Part shown: positions 1-6,463 of the stretch, one piece after another | Position numbering within the stretch: position 1 is the stretch's first letter | Layout of the letters: each line of letters starts with the position of its first letter | Assembly (NCBI GenBank): GCA_043764135.1 | Contig: JAYUKV010000032.1 | Location: 1-18,915, forward strand | From: JAYUKV01 sp043764135 | GTDB lineage: Bacteria > Patescibacteriota > JACMRA01 | Reading direction: 5' to 3' | DNA: 18,915 nt | Position numbers and translations under genes: made by a program | Notes under the pieces: model-generated | The model's database searches: none | Seen by the model: the letters and a program-made list of their open reading frames with translations, nothing else | What the model was told of the DNA's origin: nothing

Positions 1-106
1 TATTAACTAAAAATTCATTTTCAGTTACTTTATTATTCATAAATCTAACATTTATCTTGAATTAAATCATGTCAATAAAAAGTGTTAAGTCTTCAGGAAT
101 ATTGAT

Positions 107-137
107 TTGACAAAACCCTATTTTTGTGTGATAGTAT
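107..137 (+). promoter_or_regulatory. Promoter of the 171-422 gene
   Basis: TTGACA (107-112) is followed after 17 bases by GATAGT (130-135). A TG dinucleotide at 129-130 also gives an extended -10 reading onto TAGTAT (132-137). The spacing to the SD site and start codon fits a short leader of about 28 bases. Confidence 0.65.
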
Positions 138-170
138 AGTGTACCCCGCCTTAAACAAGGAGCCATTATC

Positions 171-422
171 GTGGTAAAGTTCATTAAGCACAAAGAACAG
201 AAATATCGAGTTCTCGGTATTTTAGGCCGTTTTCCTTCGATTATCTTGTTTTCGGACACTCGTGAAATTAAAATGTATTGCGGCTGGTTCGGCGGACAAC
301 CCTCAGATCAAAATGAAGCTGTTAGCTTGTTCCCAGCAAGAGAAGATGAGAAGGTTTCCATTCTTTTAATGGTAATTTTTCAATTGAAAGCGTTCTGCAT
401 TGCAGTGCCGGTAAATGATTAA
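171..422 (+). CDS. Small conserved-looking protein of unknown function (83 aa)
   Basis: I do not recognise this family. The start is GTG at 171, chosen because AAGGAG (157-162) lies 8 bases upstream and a good promoter lies before that. The product is short, basic at the N terminus, with a hydrophobic stretch near residues 62-78 (ILLMVIFQLKAFCIAV) that could be a buried strand/helix or a single membrane segment. No signal peptide cleavage site is evident. The gene is a single transcription unit closed by a terminator at 461-493. Codon use is less AT-biased than in the neighbouring cas genes, as for other SD-led genes here. Coding status is supported by promoter, SD and terminator rather than homology. 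Confidence 0.7.
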   Translation: MVKFIKHKEQKYRVLGILGRFPSIILFSDTREIKMYCGWFGGQPSDQNEAVSLFPAREDEKVSILLMVIFQLKAFCIAVPVND

Positions 423-460
423 GTTTAATTTTCTCATGAATTAAAATCCTTTTTTGACTT

Positions 461-493
461 ACCTTAGGTCTTTGACCTAGGGTTTTATTTTTT
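461..493 (+). terminator. Rho-independent terminator after the 171-422 gene
   Basis: A 10-bp stem (461-470 with 474-483, one T-G pair, loop TTT) is followed by a T-rich tract (TTTTATTTTTT). It separates the small gene from the CRISPR array and would block read-through into it. Confidence 0.75.
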
Positions 494-591
494 AATTATC
501 GTTCGTGGGAATAAATTTAAATGAATTTAAAATTTAATAGAAAAAAACCTCTATATTATTCTTTTTAGATTTCTAACATTATAAAGTATTC
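494..591. other. AT-rich flank left of the CRISPR array (possible leader or trailer)
   Basis: No gene is visible here. The stretch is extremely A/T-rich and contains -10-like boxes: TATATT at 552-557 and TATAAA at 580-585, about 7-12 bases before the first repeat. If the array is read on the plus strand this is the leader; if read on the minus strand it is the trailer. The first repeat, next to this flank, is the only degenerate one, which normally marks the leader-distal end. The role therefore stays open. Confidence 0.35.
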
Positions 592-923
592 TTTTTTTGT
601 ATCTGCTATTTTGGATGGGAATTAAATTTAAAGACACTATCCCTTTTAATCTTTTTTGTATCTACTATTTTGGATGGGAATTAAATTGCATGTGGAGTGC
701 CTAAAACAACTTTTTTGTATCTACTATTTTGGATGGGAATTAAATTGACCCATATAGAAATGATATAGCTTTTTTGTATCTACTATTTTGGATGGGAATT
801 AAATTGATTATTTTTAAACTTCCATAACTTTTTTGTATCTACTATTTTGGATGGGAATTAAATTAATAACAATCTAAATTCAATTGCTTTTTTGTATCTA
901 CTATTTTGGATGGGAATTAAATT
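592..923. CRISPR. CRISPR array: six 37-nt repeats, five 22-nt spacers
   Basis: Repeats lie at 592-628, 651-687, 710-746, 769-805, 828-864 and 887-923. On the plus strand they begin CTTTTTTGTATCTAC and end GGATGGGAATTAAATT. The last five are identical. The first differs by A to G at repeat position 14 and by C to T at position 1 (equivalently, one extra T in the T run). The spacers (629-650, 688-709, 747-768, 806-827, 865-886) are all exactly 22 nt and unrelated to one another, giving a strict 59-nt period. Positions 10-14 and 21-25 of the plus-strand repeat can form a 5-bp hairpin (AUCUA/UGGAU) that resembles the Cas12a crRNA hairpin. Array polarity is ambiguous: the degenerate repeat and the cas1-cas2 direction favour minus-strand transcription, while RNA pairing (hairpin and anti-repeat) favours plus. 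The 22-nt spacers are shorter than usual for type V-A. Confidence 0.97.
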
Positions 924-941
924 AGCTGATAGGATATGGTA

Positions 942-969
942 TTAACAGTTAATTTAGTATGTTATAAAT
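942..969 (+). promoter_or_regulatory. Extended -10 promoter pointing into the array-cas2 gap
   Basis: TGTTATAAA (960-968) is an extended -10 element. A -35-like TTAACA lies at 942-947, with a short 15-base spacing. Transcription would start near 975 on the plus strand. No plus-strand protein gene follows before the convergent cas2 gene, so a short non-coding RNA is the natural product. Confidence 0.45.
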
Positions 970-1000
970 TCAATTTTTAAAATAAGAGCGAGTCTTAATT

Positions 1001-1035
1001 TACATACCCAGTTGCAACTGGGTATGTATTTTTTT
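1001..1035 (+). terminator. Perfect 14-bp hairpin with T7: array terminator or 5' stem of the ncRNA
   Basis: The 13-base arms ACATACCCAGTTG (1002-1014) and its complement (1015-1027) abut with no spacer, and T1001-A1028 extends the stem to 14 bp. Seven T follow (1029-1035). By sequence this is a canonical rho-independent terminator for plus-strand transcription, for example of the array. It also lies inside the candidate tracr/scout RNA, so it may instead be a structural stem or an attenuator of it. In the minus direction no T run follows. Confidence 0.65.
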
Positions 1036-1036
1036 G

Positions 1037-1061
1037 AATTCCCATTCAAAATTTTATATAC
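1037..1061 (+). repeat. Anti-repeat (partial reverse complement of the CRISPR repeat)
   Basis: These 25 bases match the reverse complement of repeat positions 8-32 at 21 of 25 places. The first 16 bases differ at one site only, and that difference keeps a G-U pair in RNA. After a 2-base internal loop, TATATAC (1055-1061) pairs at 6 of 7 positions with repeat positions 8-14. It is the only such match I found in the window outside the array. Confidence 0.8.
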
Positions 1062-1139
1062 TTACGGACAAAAGTCTCGTTTTAGAAGGGTAAAGAATTT
1101 AATCAAAACCCACATGTTTTTAATTTTATTAATTCCTAA

Positions 1140-1541
1140 TTATTTGTCAAGAGGGTCTTCATTATAAATTATTTTCATCAATTTATTGGTTGAGTTTTTG
1201 TTTTTTGTTTTGGATTTTGAGTCTTTCCAATCTCTTTCCTTTATTCCTCTATTTCCTAATGCTGAATATATAACTGTTTCGTAATCAAATGGAATAAAAA
1301 CCTCACCAAGATTAATTATTTTGGAATGGTCTGAATCTGTAATTGGGATAATTATAATATTATGAATTCCATCTGTGAAGTTCCTATCTACTAGCGATTG
1401 GATTAGTTTTTTCCATGTTTGTTTATCTAGATTAAATTGAAATACAGAATACTGTATTCTTGATCCATACTTTGAAAGGATTTTAACCAATCTATTTCTT
1501 TGTTTATTATCTGTTAAATCATAACAAATTATACCTCTCAT
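1140..1541 (-). CDS. cas2: CRISPR-associated endoribonuclease Cas2, long form
   Basis: Cas2 is the structural partner of Cas1 in the spacer-integration complex. The N terminus MRGIICYDLTDNKQRNRL carries the Cas2 beta-1 strand with the conserved Asp at residue 8. The ferredoxin-like core follows (KILSKYGSRIQYSVFQF, then the IIIIPI strand at about 62-67) and runs to about residue 95. The 133-residue length exceeds the usual 85-100; the surplus is a Lys/Asn/Ser-rich C-terminal tail, probably disordered and RNA- or DNA-binding. The ATG overlaps the cas1 stop as ATGA, so the two are translationally coupled. No cas4 accompanies them. It ends about 80 bases from the anti-repeat, and the gap holds no other gene. 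Confidence 0.93.
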   Translation of the reverse strand: MRGIICYDLTDNKQRNRLVKILSKYGSRIQYSVFQFNLDKQTWKKLIQSLVDRNFTDGIHNIIIIPITDSDHSKIINLGEVFIPFDYETVIYSALGNRGIKERDWKDSKSKTKNKNSTNKLMKIIYNEDPLDK

Positions 1542-2578
1542 AAGTCTTTAAATTCATTTATATTAGTAAAGTCAATTAGATATTTGGAAAACAAATCTGA
1601 TCTACCCGTATTTCTAACCTTATTATTATTGATCTTTGTTAAAAATTCTATCATATAACTAGTATTTAATTGAATAAACTCTAACAGAGTCACAGAGCCA
1701 AAGTTAGTACTAAATTTTTTGAATTTTAATCTTTTATACCATAAGCTGAAGAAATCATTCTTCTTTGAAGGTGTCAGTGTACATACTCCTTCTTTTGTAA
1801 AAATAAAATCTGACTTATCAAAAAATCCAGAATTAAACAACTCAATAACCCACATATCTACTATTAATACTCTATATACCTCCATTAAGTCATACACCAT
1901 TGCAGGTCTACTATCATTAGCTATATGTAATACACCATAATACGGATCTAAGCCTTTGATCGTTAGAGAGCTTTGGCACTGTGTTGCTAATAGTCCATAA
2001 CTTAAAGAAAGTATAGAATTTATTGGATCAATACAAGGGTATTTTTCACGTTTAGTAAAAGTAAAATTGGAACTTGTGTAATTATTAAATAAATTAGGTA
2101 AAAAGGACCAATATATACTTGCAGCTTTACCCTCCACTCCTAATAGTTGTTGTTTAGTTGTTTTGTTCTCAAGAGACTTGATTCCTTTTGCAATATCTAT
2201 ATTAACTAAAGACTGTGTTAATAATTTGTGATGTAATAACACTTTTGCAATATACATTGACCATTTATTATCAGTAAATACTTTGTATTGCAAAATTCTA
2301 TTTTGGATATTCTTGTGTACCGCAAAATATAAAGAACCATAGTGTTTATGTTGGTTAGTGATTACATGAATTGGAATCTGGAATTCGGAGCACACTTTAA
2401 TTAATCTTCCAGTAATAGTTGTATTTGAACCTACAATTAAAATAGATTCTATCTGCTGGTATGGAATATCAGCAACGATCAATCCATCTGACTTAAGTCT
2501 TATAAAATTAGCGTGCATAACAACATCATCAATAGTCTCATCAATTATTATATCTGTTTTGGTTTTTGTGATTTTCAT
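1538..2578 (-). CDS. cas1: CRISPR-associated integrase Cas1
   Basis: Cas1 catalyses integration of prespacers at the leader-repeat junction. The protein (346 aa, normal length) has the N-terminal beta domain (about 1-90) and the C-terminal helical domain with metal ligands: E149 in GVEGKAASIYW, H218 in DPYYGVLHIAND, and D230 in MVYDLMEVYR. These are the conserved Glu, His and Asp of the family, so the enzyme should be active. The gene is divergent from the effector, separated by only 66 bases, and overlaps cas2 by four bases. No SD precedes the ATG. An A/T-rich box (TAAAAT) sits about 11 bases upstream, which suggests a very short or absent leader. Confidence 0.96.
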   Translation of the reverse strand: MKITKTKTDIIIDETIDDVVMHANFIRLKSDGLIVADIPYQQIESILIVGSNTTITGRLIKVCSEFQIPIHVITNQHKHYGSLYFAVHKNIQNRILQYKVFTDNKWSMYIAKVLLHHKLLTQSLVNIDIAKGIKSLENKTTKQQLLGVEGKAASIYWSFLPNLFNNYTSSNFTFTKREKYPCIDPINSILSLSYGLLATQCQSSLTIKGLDPYYGVLHIANDSRPAMVYDLMEVYRVLIVDMWVIELFNSGFFDKSDFIFTKEGVCTLTPSKKNDFFSLWYKRLKFKKFSTNFGSVTLLEFIQLNTSYMIEFLTKINNNKVRNTGRSDLFSKYLIDFTNINEFKDL

Positions 2579-2644
2579 TTGTTAATATTTTAACTTAAAA
2601 ATTCCAAATTTGCTATAAATAATAAATTCGGTTCTATTTGTGCT
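2579..2644. promoter_or_regulatory. Divergent promoter region between cas1 and the Cas12 gene
   Basis: For the effector, TGCTATAAA (2611-2619) is an extended -10 with TTAACT (2590-2595) about 18 bases upstream; this predicts a leader of about 20 bases without an SD. For cas1, a minus-strand TAAAAT box lies about 11 bases before the ATG. Adaptation and interference genes are thus controlled from a single 66-base gap. Confidence 0.45.
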
Positions 2645-5600
2645 ATGAAAACAATTAGACAACTAAATAATGTTGAAAACCCATCAAATGGAGGTAAATC
2701 AATATTGACTTTCAATTTTGAACAACCACCTTCTTCTAATCTTCAGGCAAATATTGGAGAATTTTTTGGACATGCTGTTAATTATCAAAAGCATTTCTAC
2801 AATATTTCAAGACAGCACAAAATCCTAACTGGATATAGCTTAACAAACGATGCAAAAAGCATTCTGTATTTTACCGAGACTGCAAAAGACCAAAAAATTG
2901 CACTGTATCCTTTTGACCCTTCTCAATCTGAGATGATATTGAATAAAGCAAATGAGACTTTAAAATCTTTTGAAAAAAATATCTTCCTCAATAAAATTGC
3001 TGTTAATCTTTATACAATTTTGATTAAAGAAACAGACAATGTATATGCAAGTTTAAACCCTAGAGACCAAAAAAGATATATCGAGAACTTAACAAAAAAA
3101 GGTAAAAATTTTGATGTTTCTACTGAATTTATAAAGCAATTAGATCTAAATTCTCAAATATTCCCATTATTCAAGTTGGATTATGTTAACATTGCATATA
3201 ACTGGAATGATATAGTTAAGAACTTGAATTCTAAATATAAAAATAGGTTGTTAGAAGAAACTAATAATATAACTAATAAACTTGATCGAGTGGTCAAACA
3301 ATCCATCTCAACTTTTGCAACAATTCATATTAAAGTTATTGATGACCTTGAAAAACATATATCCTCAAAAGACAACAAAATAAATATACTCAATTATTAT
3401 GTAACAAATTTATACTTGTCTGTAAGAGATGAACTTGAGAAATATATTCTTAATTATTTTCCTGATGTAAACAGCAGTATTAACGATCTTTTACAACAAC
3501 TTCCTATTATATACAAGGACATAAACGAATCAAATGATAATTTTTTAGAACAAGATACTATTAATAAATACACTTATTATCTTAAAAACAATATAAATTA
3601 TTCAAGTGAAAAGGCCAAAGAAGAGTTTTTAAAAGTATTTATTGATTTTAGTAATTCGATTCCGTGGAATACTAATATGAGCGAAGAGGGTAAACCAACA
3701 GAATTCAAAAATTCTTACTTATACTTATCCAAGAACTCCCCTTCTTATCCATCAATTAAACCTGGTATAGGTTGGGATAAAGAAAATAGAGTAAGTAAAT
3801 ATGATTTTAAACTTTTTGAGAATAATAGATTTTATTACATTTATACAAAAAGATTAATAGCTATTATTGCAAAGTCATCACTATATAGTTATCTAAAAGA
3901 AAATCAAACAAAAGAACCACAGTCAAAGCCTTCGGAGTTATTAAAAAATTATATCGAAAATGCAATCAAATTACCCACTGAGTTAAATTCAAAAAAATTC
4001 AAAATCTCAGAAATCTCAAAAAAGAATCTGACAATATATAAACCATTAAATAAATATCTTACTGATCTGGTAGTTGATCCTAAAATCGAACATAGAAAAA
4101 ATATTTATAATATTTTTGATAAAATGAAAAAAGAGATTGAAATCAATAATATTGAATTTTATATCCTGAATAGAATGGATAAAGGCTTAATTCTTGATCT
4201 AATTGATAAAGTTTATGTAAGAGAATTTGATTATAGCACTATAACCAATGTCACTAAAACTGATATACCAGAATTAATCAAAAGCCATTTAGAAAAACTT
4301 GAAAAACATCTTTATCTTGACCAAGATCATGATATATATCAAGTTTTTGATAAAATTGCATTTAAAAGATATTATACTTTACAAGACCTTTATTTACAAT
4401 CAACAAATAAAACTAGAAACATACAAACTCAATTTAAATCGCTAATTAAAAACTTAGGCTACTCTAAACCAAGACAAATTTCGTTAAAAACATCAAGGAT
4501 GACCAACAGAACTCAGGGTAACTCAACGATTATACAAGATTTGGTGATGGTAGATGGTGTACCAACAACTTCAAATAATTTCCATGCTTTATTATACCCA
4601 ATTAAAATCCAAAGTGGGAAAGATGTAAAAGTAAGAGATAGTCTTGAAAAAGCAGTGGAATTTGTAAATAAAAACCCCGATTACGGGATAAAAGCAGGGT
4701 TTTTAAATGGTGATAAAGATACCAAGTTCAAGAAAGTGATACATCAATTTGTAAATTCTAAAGGAGAATCAAAGCAATATACTACTTATGAAGATTGGAG
4801 CTTGTCGGATGGAGAAATAACAGTAAGTGATAAATATAGATCTAATTATGAAACTGTTGGCGCAACTGCACCAGCTGGATATCCAAAATTATATTTCTTT
4901 TTAGTGCCAAAAAATATTGATCACTGTACAAATTTATTGGTCCCTGTCGATCTAGGTAGATCTGGTTATTATATTGAAAAGTACATTCCTCACAATTATA
5001 TTCATAAGTATTTGGAAATTATGAAGGCTGGGGATAAAAGAGGTGAGCTGGAGTTTAGGGCCTTTTTAAGAAACAAATATTCATTAAGTTCTTTTGAAAT
5101 TAATATCCAAGAATCAATAAGTGTTAAAGATGGCAAATTCTATAATAGATATACAGCTAATGGACATTTTCAAACAGGAATTGCAAGAAAGGTAATTAAA
5201 GCACCTGATGATCCAAGTAAGAACAAGTTAAATTTTAATAATGATGAATTAACAAGATTTGAGACAATTCTAAGTGTGGATATTGGAGAAATTAATCTAG
5301 CTACCATCTGTATTAGAAAGATTGATTGGCATAATAAAAAACTAAGTGAAAATGAAATACTTTCATACCTCCCACTAAGGAACGATTCTAAGGACAATCT
5401 CCAAACTATTCTAGACTTTTCCTTTGATCGAAAATTAGAAATTCCAATTAGCAATGATACATTTACAAATAAGTATTCGTATCTCAAAAATAGATACAAA
5501 CAAACACAAAAAAACCAAGTTATCATCCCATTAAATCTAAAGAATAAAAAGAAAGGTCTGTTAGATTATTCAAAACAAGAGATTGTTAACCAAATAGTCA

Positions 5601-6313
5601 AAATTGCAATTCAACATAAGTCTTTGGTTGTATTTGAAAACTTGGATACAGGTTTTAACTCTGGTAAATTAGAAGTATCACTAGCTACAGATATTATAAA
5701 ACTAACCTACAATAAACTAAGCAAAGCTGGACATGCTTTAGGTTTTGATATAGATAAAGAAATCGAATATATTGGAGCAAATGGAAATAAAGGTATTGCC
5801 AAAATCAATCCATTTAATACCTCAAAATTATGCTCAGCATGTGGGTATAACCCTTTAGGATATAACCCGAAGTTGGAAGAATCTTTAAACTTTGGAAGAG
5901 TTAGGTTTGAAGGTAATTGGTTTAGAGATGGTATTTTGAAAGTAATTTTATCAAAAGATCATTCATTAACTCTTAATGATGATAATCAAGAATTGATTAT
6001 TACAGATGAAAATGGAACCAATCGCACCAATAATTATATAACCCAAGATTATGTAAAATATGTAAAAGTTGATGGAACAGATAACAAAATTGCCCTTAAC
6101 CACAACGACTATTTAAAACATTTATTATTTACAAAAACGAACAAACAGAGAGTAAAGTCAGATGAAATTGTTAAAAAAGCGTTAACAAATTCTATACTTA
6201 ATGGTAGAAATAAAAGAGATGAATTCAAATGCCCTAATTGTAAATATCGTATTCATGCTGATTATAATGCAGCTCGAAATATAGGTCAAAAATTTGTTAA
6301 TCTTAATTCATAA
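2645..6313 (+). CDS. Type V CRISPR effector nuclease (Cas12 family, subtype uncertain)
   Basis: This is an RNA-guided RuvC nuclease of 1222 residues. Residues 1-600 are helical and rich in Lys and Asn (REC-lobe-like). Residues about 630-870 are strand-rich (WED/PI-like). RuvC-I is LSVDIGEINLA with D879, RuvC-II is VVFENLDTGFNSGK with E998, and RuvC-III is ADYNAARNIG with D1206, so the catalytic triad is complete. Between RuvC-II and -III, C1063/C1066 (KLCSACGY) and C1196/C1199 (KCPNCKY) form a zinc ribbon split by about 129 residues. The DxGExNL and ENLxxGFxSG patterns recall Cas12a; a zinc ribbon in place of Nuc recalls Cas12a2, and a long split ribbon recalls Cas12d. The N-terminal half resembles none that I can recall. 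The gene is intact, divergent from cas1-cas2, has no SD, and ends before a shared terminator at 6411-6434. Confidence 0.92.
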   Translation: MKTIRQLNNVENPSNGGKSILTFNFEQPPSSNLQANIGEFFGHAVNYQKHFYNISRQHKILTGYSLTNDAKSILYFTETAKDQKIALYPFDPSQSEMILNKANETLKSFEKNIFLNKIAVNLYTILIKETDNVYASLNPRDQKRYIENLTKKGKNFDVSTEFIKQLDLNSQIFPLFKLDYVNIAYNWNDIVKNLNSKYKNRLLEETNNITNKLDRVVKQSISTFATIHIKVIDDLEKHISSKDNKINILNYYVTNLYLSVRDELEKYILNYFPDVNSSINDLLQQLPIIYKDINESNDNFLEQDTINKYTYYLKNNINYSSEKAKEEFLKVFIDFSNSIPWNTNMSEEGKPTEFKNSYLYLSKNSPSYPSIKPGIGWDKENRVSKYDFKLFENNRFYYIYTKRLIAIIAKSSLYSYLKENQTKEPQSKPSELLKNYIENAIKLPTELNSKKFKISEISKKNLTIYKPLNKYLTDLVVDPKIEHRKNIYNIFDKMKKEIEINNIEFYILNRMDKGLILDLIDKVYVREFDYSTITNVTKTDIPELIKSHLEKLEKHLYLDQDHDIYQVFDKIAFKRYYTLQDLYLQSTNKTRNIQTQFKSLIKNLGYSKPRQISLKTSRMTNRTQGNSTIIQDLVMVDGVPTTSNNFHALLYPIKIQSGKDVKVRDSLEKAVEFVNKNPDYGIKAGFLNGDKDTKFKKVIHQFVNSKGESKQYTTYEDWSLSDGEITVSDKYRSNYETVGATAPAGYPKLYFFLVPKNIDHCTNLLVPVDLGRSGYYIEKYIPHNYIHKYLEIMKAGDKRGELEFRAFLRNKYSLSSFEINIQESISVKDGKFYNRYTANGHFQTGIARKVIKAPDDPSKNKLNFNNDELTRFETILSVDIGEINLATICIRKIDWHNKKLSENEILSYLPLRNDSKDNLQTILDFSFDRKLEIPISNDTFTNKYSYLKNRYKQTQKNQVIIPLNLKNKKKGLLDYSKQEIVNQIVKIAIQHKSLVVFENLDTGFNSGKLEVSLATDIIKLTYNKLSKAGHALGFDIDKEIEYIGANGNKGIAKINPFNTSKLCSACGYNPLGYNPKLEESLNFGRVRFEGNWFRDGILKVILSKDHSLTLNDDNQELIITDENGTNRTNNYITQDYVKYVKVDGTDNKIALNHNDYLKHLLFTKTNKQRVKSDEIVKKALTNSILNGRNKRDEFKCPNCKYRIHADYNAARNIGQKFVNLNS

Positions 6314-6410
6314 ATTCGATTTTTAGTTTTTATTTTATTGCCTTTAAACTATCTCACTTTTTATATGATTAAATCTAGTAAGAACATAGCAAACTCTAAT
6401 TAAAAAATCA

Positions 6411-6434
6411 CCCACTTGCAAATTTGCAAGTGGG
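6411..6434. terminator. Bidirectional terminator between the Cas12 gene and the MFS gene
   Basis: A perfect 12-bp palindrome (CCCACTTGCAAA and its complement) is preceded by AATTAAAAAATCA, which gives a T run on the minus strand for the MFS gene. It is followed by TTATTGTTT on the plus strand. It is the likely shared end of the two convergent transcripts. Confidence 0.75.
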
Positions 6435-6463
6435 TTATTGTTTACTGTGTAATTATTGAGTAA

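Larger units (their letters stand above)
975..1083 (+). ncRNA. Candidate tracrRNA/scoutRNA of the type V system
   Basis: The predicted RNA starts near 975, downstream of the extended -10 box. It contains a strong perfect hairpin (1001-1028), a T run, an anti-repeat (1037-1061), and a second small hairpin (ACGGAC 1064-1069, loop AAAA, GTCTCGT 1074-1080, one bulge) followed by four T. The core AATTCCCATTCAAAAT (1037-1052) can pair with repeat positions 17-32 over all 16 bases with one G-U pair. That wobble pair forms only if both RNAs are plus-strand; on the minus strand it becomes an A-C mismatch. tracrRNAs are known for Cas12b, Cas12e and Cas12f, and short scoutRNAs for Cas12c and Cas12d. The difficulty is the hairpin plus T7 at 1001-1035, which looks like a terminator upstream of the anti-repeat. 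The ends are estimates. Confidence 0.5.

Noticed and set aside
62..259. Minus-strand open frame at the left edge
   Set aside because: It covers the promoter, SD and start of the 171-422 gene and has no SD or promoter signals.
505..517. TGGGAATAAATT upstream of the array, resembling the repeat end
   Set aside because: Only the last 12 bases match (with one deletion), the rest of the repeat is absent, and the distance does not fit the 59-nt period. It is compatible with chance in AT-rich DNA.
964..976. TAAATTCAATT shared between spacer 5 and the sequence right of the array
   Set aside because: Eleven A/T-dominated bases are too few to call a self-targeting spacer, and the match stops at both ends.
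1719..1940. Plus-strand open frame inside cas1
   Set aside because: It is antisense to the conserved catalytic part of Cas1 and has no start signals.
5170..5526. 118-codon minus-strand open frame inside the effector gene
   Set aside because: It is antisense to the RuvC-I region; its hydrophobic composition is a by-product of the AT-rich complementary strand.
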